Notes under the pieces: generated by a model
Told to the model about the DNA's origin: nothing
Database searches by the model: none
The model's input: the letters and a program-made list of their open reading frames with translations, nothing else
NCBI GenBank assembly: GCA_003153155.1
Contig: PLWV01000008.1
Span: forward strand, 69,436-133,435
Length of the DNA stretch: 64,000 bases
Origin: Gallionella sp.
GTDB lineage: Bacteria; Pseudomonadota; Gammaproteobacteria; Burkholderiales; Gallionellaceae
Direction: 5' to 3'
Made by a program: the position numbers and the translations under genes
Part shown: in pieces, positions 46,176-53,231 of the stretch
Layout: each line of letters starts with the position of its first letter
Position numbering within the stretch: position 1 is the first letter of the stretch

Positions 46176-46499
46176 ATGAACCTCCATCTAACCGGACGCC
46201 ACCTGGAAATCACACCCGCCATTCGCGACTATGCGACCGGAAAATTCGGCAAGATCAAACGTCACTTCGACAACGTGATAGACGTGAACATCATCCTTTC
46301 CGTTGATAAACTGAAACAGAAGGCCGAAGCCACCGTACACATCAGTGGCAAAGATGTGTTCGTGGAATGCGATGACGAAAACCTGTACGCTGCGATTGAT
46401 GCTCTGGTGGACAAGCTGGATCGCCAGGTAATGAGACATAAGGAAAAGCTGTCGGCGCGTCGCCATGATGATTCCGGCAAGCATGCGGCAGCAGAGTAA
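46176..46499 (+). CDS. hpf: Ribosome hibernation promoting factor (short HPF/YfiA family)
   Basis: A 107-residue ribosome-binding protein, MNLHLTGRHLEITPAIRDY and the basic, DAIDALVDKLDRQ helix. It inactivates ribosomes as 100S or 70S particles in stationary phase. AAGGAG lies 8 nt before the ATG. Usual place between rpoN and ptsN. Confidence 0.93.
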   Translation: MNLHLTGRHLEITPAIRDYATGKFGKIKRHFDNVIDVNIILSVDKLKQKAEATVHISGKDVFVECDDENLYAAIDALVDKLDRQVMRHKEKLSARRHDDSGKHAAAE

Positions 46500-46529
46500 G
46501 AGTGATCGTGATGCGGCCAGGAGACAAGA

Positions 46530-46606
46530 TGCCATCTCCTTCCCTCTCCCCAACCCTCTCCCGCAGGGAGAGGGGGCAATCGTCCCCTCCCTTTGGGAGG
46601 GGAATT
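46530..46606. repeat. CCCTCTCCC-type hairpin repeat in hpf-ptsN gap
   Basis: CCCTCTCCCCAACCCTCTCC followed by CGCAGGGAGAGGG, then a second small hairpin CCCCTCCCTTTGGGAGGGG. Read on the minus strand it gives LPAGEGWGEG, the peptide form in which this widespread repeat often appears. A related copy is inside mutY. Confidence 0.8.
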
Positions 46607-46645
46607 AAATAAAAGGCTGCCGCTCATTTTTATCCACTCCCCATA

Positions 46646-47107
46646 ATGAACCTGATCAGCAAAATCCTGTTGCCCGACAACATCCTGTTGGACACTGAAT
46701 CCACCAGCAAGAAACGCGTGTTTGAGCGCGTTGGCTTGTTGTTTGAAAACAACCAGCAGATCGCGCGCAGCCAAGTATTCGACAGTCTGTTCGCACGCGA
46801 GAAGCTCGGCTCAACCGGCCTGGGACAAGGCGTGGCGATTCCACATGGACGTATCGCAAAGTTGCGCGATGCGACTGCCGCGTTTGTAATGACCTCCCAA
46901 CCGATTCCATTCGACGCGCCTGACGGTCAACCGGTGAACCTGATTTTCGTGTTGCTGGTGCCAGAGCGCGCCAACGATTTGCACCTGCAGATTCTCGGCG
47001 AGTTGGCGCAAATGTTCAGCGACACACAATTCCGCAATCGCCTGCTCGCCTGCAAAGACACTGCCAGCATCCATCAATTGTTCTATGACTGGAACAGCGT
47101 GACATGA
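46646..47107 (+). CDS. ptsN: Nitrogen-PTS phosphocarrier EIIA(Ntr)
   Basis: A 153-residue EIIA domain with the phosphorylated His67 in GVAIPHGRI. In the PTS-Ntr branch it regulates potassium transport, nitrogen and envelope functions rather than sugar uptake. Together with hprK and rapZ it forms the usual betaproteobacterial group. NPr and EI-Ntr are not in this window. Confidence 0.94.
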   Translation: MNLISKILLPDNILLDTESTSKKRVFERVGLLFENNQQIARSQVFDSLFAREKLGSTGLGQGVAIPHGRIAKLRDATAAFVMTSQPIPFDAPDGQPVNLIFVLLVPERANDLHLQILGELAQMFSDTQFRNRLLACKDTASIHQLFYDWNSVT

Positions 47108-47307
47108 TGGAATCCTCTAAAAATCTACTACGCGGTTCGATAGCTGCGTTGCGCGGTGCTCACTCCTCGCCTATCAATCTGATATGTCTCGTTCGCTGCG
47201 CTGACCAGCGACTTGGCTTGCGTTCTTTTGCCAGCTTAGTCGAATGGCCATGCAAAGCTCCGTGCGCCTTGCTCTCAAACCGCTCGCTACGATTTTTAGA
47301 GATTCCA
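47108..47307. repeat. Inverted-repeat element filling the ptsN-hprK gap
   Basis: TGGAATCCTCTAAAAATC starts directly after the ptsN stop and its inverse GATTTTTAGAGATTCCA ends on the A of the hprK start codon. The interior (TGCTCACTCCTCGCCTATC, GATATGTCTCGTTCGCTGCG) is shared with the element at 49483. About 200 bp, non-coding, and able to fold into one long stem. Confidence 0.8.
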
Positions 47308-48245
47308 TGAGCCAGGTTAACGTCCGGCAATTATTTGAAGACAAGCAGGAGCGACTGCAACTCAGCCGTGTTGCCGGAGCGGATGGCACCGATCGTATCA
47401 TCGACAGTGATGAGGTCGACACCTCCAACAAGGGACTCATCGGCCATCTCAACCTGATCCACCCGAACTGGGTGCAGGTGCTGAGTGAGACCGAGCTGGA
47501 TTATCTGCGCGGTCTGAGCGCGGAACAGCGCGACAGCGCGTTTTGCCAAATCGAGCAAAACGGCACGACCTGTTTGATCGTGGCTGGCACAACCGATATA
47601 CCGCCTGAACTGATCAATTTTGCCGACCAGTCGCACATTCCGCTGTTCGCTTCCCCCAAAGCCAGCGTGCATCTGATGTGGCTGATTCGCCACTATCTCG
47701 CCAAGGAGCTGGCCGAATCCACCACGCGCCACGGAGTGTTTCTCGACGTGCTTGGTGTCGGCGTGATGATCACCGGCGAGAGCGCGGTCGGCAAAAGTGA
47801 ACTCGGGCTGGAGCTCATCTCGCGCGGCAACGGATTGGTTGCCGATGACATCGTCGAATTGCATCGCATCGCACCGGATACGCTGGAGGGCCGCTGCCCG
47901 GAGTTGCTGCGCGATTTTCTCGAAGTGCGCGGTCTGGGCGTGTTGAATATTCGCACCATGTTCGGCGAAACGGCAGTGCGGCGAAAAAAGAGCCTGAAGC
48001 TCATCGTGCACCTGCATCGCCCGCCCGGAGGCGATCTGTCGCAAATGGAACGTTTGCCGCTCAACGCCACGCATCAGGAAATCCTCGGCGTGAACATCAG
48101 CACGGTAAACATCCCGGTGGTCGCCGGACGCAACCTCGCAGTATTGGTGGAAGCAGCAGCACGCAACTTTGTGCTGCAGCAGCGCGGCATCGACAGCATG
48201 CAGGAATTCATCTCGCGCCACGACCAACTGCTTCTGGAAGAGTAA
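47307..48245 (+). CDS. hprK: HPr kinase/phosphorylase
   Basis: A 312-residue bifunctional enzyme acting on Ser of HPr-type proteins: N-terminal domain to about 130, Walker [15 protein letters not shown] (about 155), and the HprK signature [15 protein letters not shown]. Conserved sequence begins at [17 protein letters not shown], so the ATG at 47307 is chosen. An in-frame extension 21 codons upstream is repeat sequence. The ribosome site (AGAG) and the start codon lie at the end of the inverted-repeat element. Confidence 0.94.
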   Translation: MSQVNVRQLFEDKQERLQLSRVAGADGTDRIIDSDEVDTSNKGLIGHLNLIHPNWVQVLSETELDYLRGLSAEQRDSAFCQIEQNGTTCLIVAGTTDIPPELINFADQSHIPLFASPKASVHLMWLIRHYLAKELAESTTRHGVFLDVLGVGVMITGESAVGKSELGLELISRGNGLVADDIVELHRIAPDTLEGRCPELLRDFLEVRGLGVLNIRTMFGETAVRRKKSLKLIVHLHRPPGGDLSQMERLPLNATHQEILGVNISTVNIPVVAGRNLAVLVEAAARNFVLQQRGIDSMQEFISRHDQLLLEE

Positions 48246-48258
48246 ACGGGAGCCCAAG

Positions 48259-49098
48259 GTGCAGCTATTCCTGATCAGCGGACTATCCGGCTCCGGCAAA
48301 AGCATCGCGCTCAAGGTGCTGGAGGACAGCGGCTACTACTGCGTGGACAATCTGCCTGCCGATCTGCTGGCCGCACTGGTGGAACACTTGCAGCGTGCCG
48401 GTTATCGAAACATCGCGGTGAGCATAGACGTGCGCAGTGCCAACAGCGTGCAACGCCTGCCGCCGTTGTTACAGCAGATCAAACAGCAAGGGGTGGACGT
48501 GCATGTGCTGTTCCTGGATGCGCAATCCGACACGCTGGTCAAACGCTTTTCCGAAACGCGCCGTCTGCATCCGCTCAGTGACGGCGTTCGCACGCTGCCG
48601 GAATGTGTCAGCTACGAACGTGAATTGCTCGCCGAGATCAGCGACATCGGTCATCACATCGACACCACCGAGCTCAATGCCAACGCGCTGCGCGCCTGGA
48701 TCAAACAATTCATCAAACTGGATCGCGCGCGGCTGACCCTGTTATTCCAATCGTTCGGTTTCAAGCAGGGTATCCCGCTGGATGCAGACTTGGTGTTCGA
48801 TGTGCGCTGCCTGCCCAACCCGCACTATAACCCGGTGCTGCAACCGCTCACCGGGCGCGACACGGCGGTGATCGAATTTCTGGACAACACCCCCGGCGCA
48901 CAGGACATGTTTAGCGACATACGCGATTTCGTGGAACGCTGGCTGCCCAGTTTTGTCGCCGACAATCGCAGTTATCTGACCGTTGCCATCGGTTGCACCG
49001 GCGGACAACACCGCTCGGTTTATCTCGCCGAAAAGCTCGCGCAATATTTCGAGCATCAGCAGCAAGTGCTGGTGCGTCATCGCGAACTGACGCAATAG
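48259..49098 (+). CDS. rapZ: RNase adapter/nucleotide-binding protein RapZ
   Basis: A 279-residue protein: Walker A GLSGSGKS (about residues 7-14), and the C-terminal [17 protein letters not shown] typical of RapZ. In enterobacteria it directs GlmZ sRNA to RNase E and controls GlmS. GTG start at 48259 because conserved sequence starts VQLFLISG; a longer frame overlaps hprK. 13 nt after hprK. Confidence 0.95.
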   Translation: MQLFLISGLSGSGKSIALKVLEDSGYYCVDNLPADLLAALVEHLQRAGYRNIAVSIDVRSANSVQRLPPLLQQIKQQGVDVHVLFLDAQSDTLVKRFSETRRLHPLSDGVRTLPECVSYERELLAEISDIGHHIDTTELNANALRAWIKQFIKLDRARLTLLFQSFGFKQGIPLDADLVFDVRCLPNPHYNPVLQPLTGRDTAVIEFLDNTPGAQDMFSDIRDFVERWLPSFVADNRSYLTVAIGCTGGQHRSVYLAEKLAQYFEHQQQVLVRHRELTQ

Positions 49099-49101
49099 GC
49101 C

Positions 49102-49482
49102 ATGTTCAGCGCGGCATTGCAGCACATCAAGCTCGGCGACTGGCTGACGCTTTTGTTGGGCAGTATTTGCGTGGTGCTGCTCACATTCAAACTATGGAGC
49201 GGCGACCTTGCCGACAAGGCCATCATCCGCGGCGGCGGTAAAATCTTGAGTGTAGTGCCGTTGTCGCGCGATCAGCAGATCGAAGTGCCCGGCCCGCTTG
49301 GCATCAGCATCATCGCTATACAGAACCACAAGGCGCGCATCGCCTCCGACCCCAGCCCGCGCCAATACTGCGTGCGCCAAGGCTGGTTGCAGCAGGCCGG
49401 GGAGATCGCGCTGTGCCTGCCCAATCAGGTGAGTGTCGAATTGGTCGGCAGCAAAAAGAAATATGACAGCCTCAATTATTAA
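49102..49482 (+). CDS. NusG domain II-containing membrane-anchored protein
   Basis: A 126-residue protein with one N-terminal helix (about 12-31) and a small beta domain of the NusG_II type (RQYCVRQGWLQQAGEIALCLPNQV). The two Cys could pair outside the membrane. Family members often stand next to Gx/Hpre_diP_synt_I membrane proteins, as here, and near flavin-transfer genes. The function is unproven. Confidence 0.8.
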   Translation: MFSAALQHIKLGDWLTLLLGSICVVLLTFKLWSGDLADKAIIRGGGKILSVVPLSRDQQIEVPGPLGISIIAIQNHKARIASDPSPRQYCVRQGWLQQAGEIALCLPNQVSVELVGSKKKYDSLNY

Positions 49483-49626
49483 AAAGCCTTACATAAGCTA
49501 TTACACGGCCAGATTGCGGTGTCGCGTGCTCGCTCACTCCTCGTCTATCTATTCGATATGCCTCGTCGTTCGCTGCGCGGCTCCTTGCACTCTTGGCCGC
49601 TCACTACGCTTCTGCAAGGCTTTTGC
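49483..49626. repeat. Inverted-repeat element before the Gx gene
   Basis: AAAAGCCTTAC at the left and GCAAGGCTTTTG at the right are inverse. The interior CGCTCACTCCTCGTCTATC and GATATGCCTCGTCGTTCGCT matches the element at 47108. It fills the whole spacer between the NusG-II and Gx genes and provides AAGG at a fitting distance from the Gx ATG. Confidence 0.75.
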
Positions 49627-50193
49627 ATGAAAGACATGAATACTCATACCCTCCACTTGGAAACAACTGCCGAAGACCACCACATCGCCCGCATGGCGGC
49701 GGTGGCACTCGGTCTCACCGTGTTGGAAAGCGCTATTCCCTCTCCCCTGCCCGGCGTGAAACCGGGGCTGGCCAACATCGTCACACTGATCGTGCTGGCA
49801 CGTTACGGCTGGCGCACGGCGGCGTGGGTGTCGCTGTTGCGCGTGTTGGCAGGCAGTTTGCTGTTCGGTAATTTTTTGACACCGGGATTTTTTCTCAGCC
49901 TGTCCGGCGCGGTGCTCAGCCTGATCGTGCTGGCTTTTGCCCGGCATTTGCCGACGCGCTGGTTCGGTCCTGTCAGCCACAGCATCTACGCCGCCTTCGC
50001 GCATATCACCGGGCAGATGCTGGTGGTGTATCTGTGGCTGATCCCGCACGCCGGCATCGCCTACCTGATCCCCATTTTCGCCACCGCCTCACTGGTCTTC
50101 GGCACGGTGAACGGATTGATCGCGGCGCGTTTCATGGATAATGCGGATACTCTCAACCCACACGTAATCGAGAATCCGACTTGCAAACTATAA
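49627..50193 (+). CDS. Gx transporter family protein (Hpre_diP_synt_I type)
   Basis: A 188-residue membrane protein with about five helices, AVALGLTVLESAIPSPLPGV and KPGLANIVTLIVLARYGWR near the start, as in the family once called heptaprenyl diphosphate synthase component I. It looks like the substrate-binding (S) unit of a vitamin-type transporter. Start at ATG 49627, since earlier codons are repeat sequence. It overlaps ubiX by 13 nt. Confidence 0.82.
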   Translation: MKDMNTHTLHLETTAEDHHIARMAAVALGLTVLESAIPSPLPGVKPGLANIVTLIVLARYGWRTAAWVSLLRVLAGSLLFGNFLTPGFFLSLSGAVLSLIVLAFARHLPTRWFGPVSHSIYAAFAHITGQMLVVYLWLIPHAGIAYLIPIFATASLVFGTVNGLIAARFMDNADTLNPHVIENPTCKL

Positions 50194-50780
50194 CCCTAGC
50201 CTTCACCGGCGCATCCGGCCTGCCCTACGGCATGCGCCTGCTCGAATGCCTGCTGCAAAGCGGACAGCGCGTGCATCTGATCTATTCACAAGCCGCACAG
50301 ATCGTCGCCAAACAGGAACTCGATTTCACGCTGCCGAACCGCCCGCAGGATGCGGAGCAGTTGTTTGCGGAACGATTCGGAAAATTCAGCGGCGAGGTGA
50401 AAGTATTCGGCATTCAGGATTGGTACGCACCGATGGCATCCGGCTCCAACCCCGGCGACGCGATGGTGATCTGCCCCTGCACCATGGGCACGCTCGGCAA
50501 GATCGCAGGCGGGATTAGCGATGATTTAATTGCGCGTGCCGCCGACGTTATGCTCAAAGAAAAACGCACCCTGATCCTGGTGCCGCGCGAGATGCCGTTC
50601 TCGTCTATCCATCTGGAGAACATGCTCAAGCTGTCGCACGCCGGAGCCGTCATCATGCCGCCCAACCCCGGCTTCTATCACCACCCGCAGAGCGTGCAGG
50701 ACATCGTGGATTTTGTGGTGGCGCGGATACTCGATCATTTGGGTGTGAAGCAGGAGTTGATGAAACCGTGGGGCGAATGA
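50181..50780 (+). CDS. ubiX: Flavin prenyltransferase UbiX
   Basis: A 199-residue flavoprotein joining dimethylallyl phosphate and FMN to make the prenyl-FMN cofactor of UbiD. Family motifs LAFTGASGLPYGMRLLE at the start, CPCTMGTLGKIAGGISDDLI and LVPREMPFSSIHLENM are complete. TTG start at 50181, inside the end of the Gx gene. A ~290-bp repeat begins just after its stop. Confidence 0.95.
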   Translation: MQTITLAFTGASGLPYGMRLLECLLQSGQRVHLIYSQAAQIVAKQELDFTLPNRPQDAEQLFAERFGKFSGEVKVFGIQDWYAPMASGSNPGDAMVICPCTMGTLGKIAGGISDDLIARAADVMLKEKRTLILVPREMPFSSIHLENMLKLSHAGAVIMPPNPGFYHHPQSVQDIVDFVVARILDHLGVKQELMKPWGE

Positions 50781-50783
50781 GGT

Positions 50784-51074
50784 TGTCGGGGGTAGCCCGA
50801 CAGCTAGTCACTTTTCTTGTCTTGCCAAGAAAAGTAACCCAAAGAAATCGCCCCCGGTTTGCCGCCCTTCGGGTTCCCTCGATCAGCCGCAAGCAAGCGG
50901 GGCTGCGCAACTCGACCTGGCGGGGCGCACACCCCGCGCCCCACTGCGGGACTCGAACAGTGCTCGCCTAAACCTCCGCTTCCTTGCGGCTGATCGAGGC
51001 GGCGCACAGGGGAAGAAAGAGCAAAATCCTAAAACCGTTAATTCGTAGGGTGGGCAACTCGTTGCCCACCCTAC
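50784..51074 (+). repeat. ~290-bp dispersed repeat, left inverted copy
   Basis: It begins CGGGGGTAGCCCGACAGCTA, continues with GTCACTTTTCTTGTCTTGCC and AAGAAAAGTAACC and ends with the hairpin GTAGGGTGGGCAAC / GTTGCCCACCCTAC. The first 90 bp match the right copy at 51783-52092 in inverse orientation with few differences; the middle is more diverged but keeps GCGCAACTCG and CAGTGCTCGCC. Confidence 0.85.
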
Positions 51075-51089
51075 TTGGCTGCACCACCA

Positions 51090-51758
51090 TCAGAACTGAT
51101 AGACAGTGCATAGCTTTGACATGTTTCCAAGTTTGAGGAGTCGCTCTGGATGATTGGTGGATCGCGGCCTACGTCGCTCACCAAGGGGCACGAGTTGAAC
51201 TTGAACGTTCTCGACATTGAACGCTCCATTTACGGCGAAGGCGATCCGGTATTCTCCCTGCCACGAGAATATGGACGGTTTGGACAGAGCAATTCTCTCT
51301 GGCAAAGCCCAATCTACAATCGGCGGTTCGTGTGGCGCGTAGTACTTGACTAGGCCATACTCCAAGTGCTTGTTCTTTACAGATGGACGTCGAGCGAGTG
51401 CATTGCGAATGAGAGCGAGTAGCCTGACTGGATCGTGTATCTCTACGCAAATCTTGGCATTGAACTTTTCAGCAAGGAATTCGCTACGGGTAGTACTCAG
51501 GCAGTAGACAAAGATGTCATCTTCACGCGCTGTTGACTCAAACGTGTAGGGTAATGAGACCACTTCACCTGTGGCGACCTTTGTGGTCTTCAGTCCGTCC
51601 ACCGGAAGATGAAGTCTTGTTCCTTCAAATTCGTCGCCGCGAACGCCTTCGTCCTCGTAGTCGCGGAAGTATGAAAGAGCGCGAAACAACATCTCACCTC
51701 GGCGTACAAACGCTTCCGCGTACTCGGCTGACATGTAACGAAAAAGACTTTGTTTCAC
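51090..51758 (-). CDS. Protein of unknown function between inverted repeats
   Basis: A 222-residue soluble protein starting MKQSLFRYMSAEYAEAFVRR; a patch with FRALSYFRDYEDEGVRGDEF resembles weakly the opening of DUF2971-type proteins. A strand/Cys segment DDIFVYCLSTTRSEF follows. No signal peptide or membrane helix and no recognised catalytic set. The ribosome site upstream is weak. It lies alone between ubiX and mutY and is enclosed by two inverted copies of a dispersed repeat, which suggests it came in as cargo. Confidence 0.7.
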   Translation of the reverse strand: MKQSLFRYMSAEYAEAFVRRGEMLFRALSYFRDYEDEGVRGDEFEGTRLHLPVDGLKTTKVATGEVVSLPYTFESTAREDDIFVYCLSTTRSEFLAEKFNAKICVEIHDPVRLLALIRNALARRPSVKNKHLEYGLVKYYAPHEPPIVDWALPERIALSKPSIFSWQGEYRIAFAVNGAFNVENVQVQLVPLGERRRPRSTNHPERLLKLGNMSKLCTVYQF

Positions 51759-51782
51759 AGGTTATAACGAATATGTAGAAAT

Positions 51783-52092
51783 GTAGGGTGGGCAAATCTT
51801 ACCCACGCGGTTTTATTATGGCTGGTGGGCAACTCATTGCCCACCCGAATTAACGATTTTGGGGTTTCGCTTTTCTTCTCCTCATCCGCCACCGAGTAGC
51901 GCAGGCTGGTCAGGGGATGTCGGCGAGCACTGTTTGAGCACGTGGACGCGCAGCGGATCGTGCGAGTTGCGCAGCCGCCTGACCAGCCGAGCAACGCAGG
52001 GAATCCCGAAGGGATGGCGGATTGGGGGCGATTTCTTTTGGTTACTTTTCTTGGCAAGACAAGAAAAGTGACTAGCTGCCGGGCTACCCCCG
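51783..52092 (-). repeat. ~300-bp dispersed repeat, right inverted copy
   Basis: On the minus strand it opens CGGGGGTAGCCCGGCAGCTA, GTCACTTTTCTTGTCTTGCC, AAGAAAAGTAACC, ATCGCCCCC and closes with a GGGTGGGCAA palindrome, the mirror of the left copy. Its outer end supplies the last codons and the TAG stop of mutY. Confidence 0.85.
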
Positions 52093-53145
52093 GCGAAGTT
52101 CTTTCAGCATGCTACGAACCGGCGTAGGAATCGCCACCCTCAACGCCTCCCCCACATCCAGCCACACACTCCCCGGTTGTTCAGCACGCAGCGGCTTGCG
52201 CGCGAGCTGAATCTTCAGCGGCGTAATGTGCAGCTTGAAATGAGTGAAGGTGTGGATGAATGCTCCCAGTCTTTCTCCATGACTCGCAGTCATTCCGTTT
52301 CGCACGAACCAATCCTTTGCAGCTTCTTCATCATCAAACCGCGGCGGACACCACAACCCACCCCAGATACCGCTGCTGGGACGTTTCTCCAGCAGGATGT
52401 CGTTGCCGTGCATGAGCAATAAAAATGTGCTGTGTCTTTCCGGCACAGCCTTGCGCAAACGCGGGGTGGGCAACTCGCTCACTCGTCCGCTTTGCAATGC
52501 AACGCAATCACTACGCACCGGACATTCACCGCACTTCGGCTTGCTGCGCGTGCAGATGGTGGCTCCCATATCCATAAGTGCCTGGATATAGGTGGCAACA
52601 TCATTACCCCCTCCCCAGCCCTCCCCCGGTGGGAGAGGGAGTAGGGCTTCTGCTTGCTGCCAGAGTTGTGTCTCTACTTTTTTATCTCCCGCCCAACCTG
52701 CTATGCCGCAGTAGCGCGCCAGCACGCGCTTGACGTTGCCATCCAGTATTGCGCGGCGTTCGTGGTAGGCCAGCGCACAAATCGCAGCGGCGGTGGAACG
52801 GCCGATGCCGGGCAGCTCGAGTATCTGCTCATACTGGCGCGGAAATTCGCCGTGATATTTTTCGACGATGAGTTGTGCAGTCGCATGCAGGTTGCGTCCG
52901 CGCGCGTAATAGCCGAGGCCGCTCCAGTGCGCGAGCACTTGCTCTTCGCTGGCTTCCGCGAGTGCCGCGATGGTTGGAAATGCGGCGATGAAACGTTGGT
53001 AATAGGGAATGACGGTGGCGACCTGCGTCTGTTGCAGCATGATCTCGGACAGCCACACAGGGTAGGCGTACGCTCCTTGCCATGGCAGGTCGTGGCGGCC
53101 GTGCTGGCGTTGCCAGGCGATCAGGCGGGACGAGAAACTATGCAT
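52084..53145 (-). CDS. mutY: A/G-specific adenine glycosylase MutY
   Basis: A 353-residue base-excision enzyme removing A opposite 8-oxoG: helix-hairpin-helix LELPGIGRSTAAAI with catalytic Asp in RAILDGNVKRVLAR, [4Fe-4S] ligands CTRSKPKCGECPVRSDC, and a NUDIX-like C-terminal domain. Start at ATG 53145; upstream codons belong to a REP palindrome. Two oddities: about ten residues (PLPPGEGWGGGN) of a dispersed repeat replace a loop near residue 180, and the final Arg-Gly plus stop come from the adjacent repeat. Confidence 0.94.
   Translation of the reverse strand: MHSFSSRLIAWQRQHGRHDLPWQGAYAYPVWLSEIMLQQTQVATVIPYYQRFIAAFPTIAALAEASEEQVLAHWSGLGYYARGRNLHATAQLIVEKYHGEFPRQYEQILELPGIGRSTAAAICALAYHERRAILDGNVKRVLARYCGIAGWAGDKKVETQLWQQAEALLPLPPGEGWGGGNDVATYIQALMDMGATICTRSKPKCGECPVRSDCVALQSGRVSELPTPRLRKAVPERHSTFLLLMHGNDILLEKRPSSGIWGGLWCPPRFDDEEAAKDWFVRNGMTASHGERLGAFIHTFTHFKLHITPLKIQLARKPLRAEQPGSVWLDVGEALRVAIPTPVRSMLKELRRG
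52602..52650 (-). repeat. CCCTCTCCC-type repeat translated inside mutY
   Basis: CCCTCCCCAGCCCTCCCCC then GGTGGGAGAGGGAG is the same family as the hairpin at 46530. On the coding strand it gives LPLPPGEGWGGG in frame, between the helices that in other MutY proteins are joined by a short loop. Confidence 0.8.
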
Positions 53146-53221
53146 TGTAGGAGCGGGCCATGCCCGCGATCCTTTCAAAGCAGCGCGACCAAAAGGCTCG
53201 CGGGCATGGCCCGCTCCTACA
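53146..53221. repeat. REP-like palindrome (GTAGGAGCGGGCCATGCCCGCGA type)
   Basis: TGTAGGAGCGGGCCATGCCC and GCG at the left, its near-perfect inverse at the right ending CCCGCTCCTACA, with about 25 bp between. A common extragenic palindrome, directly at the mutY start codon and just after the AsmA stop. Confidence 0.85.
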
Positions 53222-53231
53222 CGGCTTCCAA

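Noticed and set aside
47331-48314. 327-codon minus-strand frame opposite hprK
   Set aside because: Fully antisense to hprK/rapZ and without recognised features.
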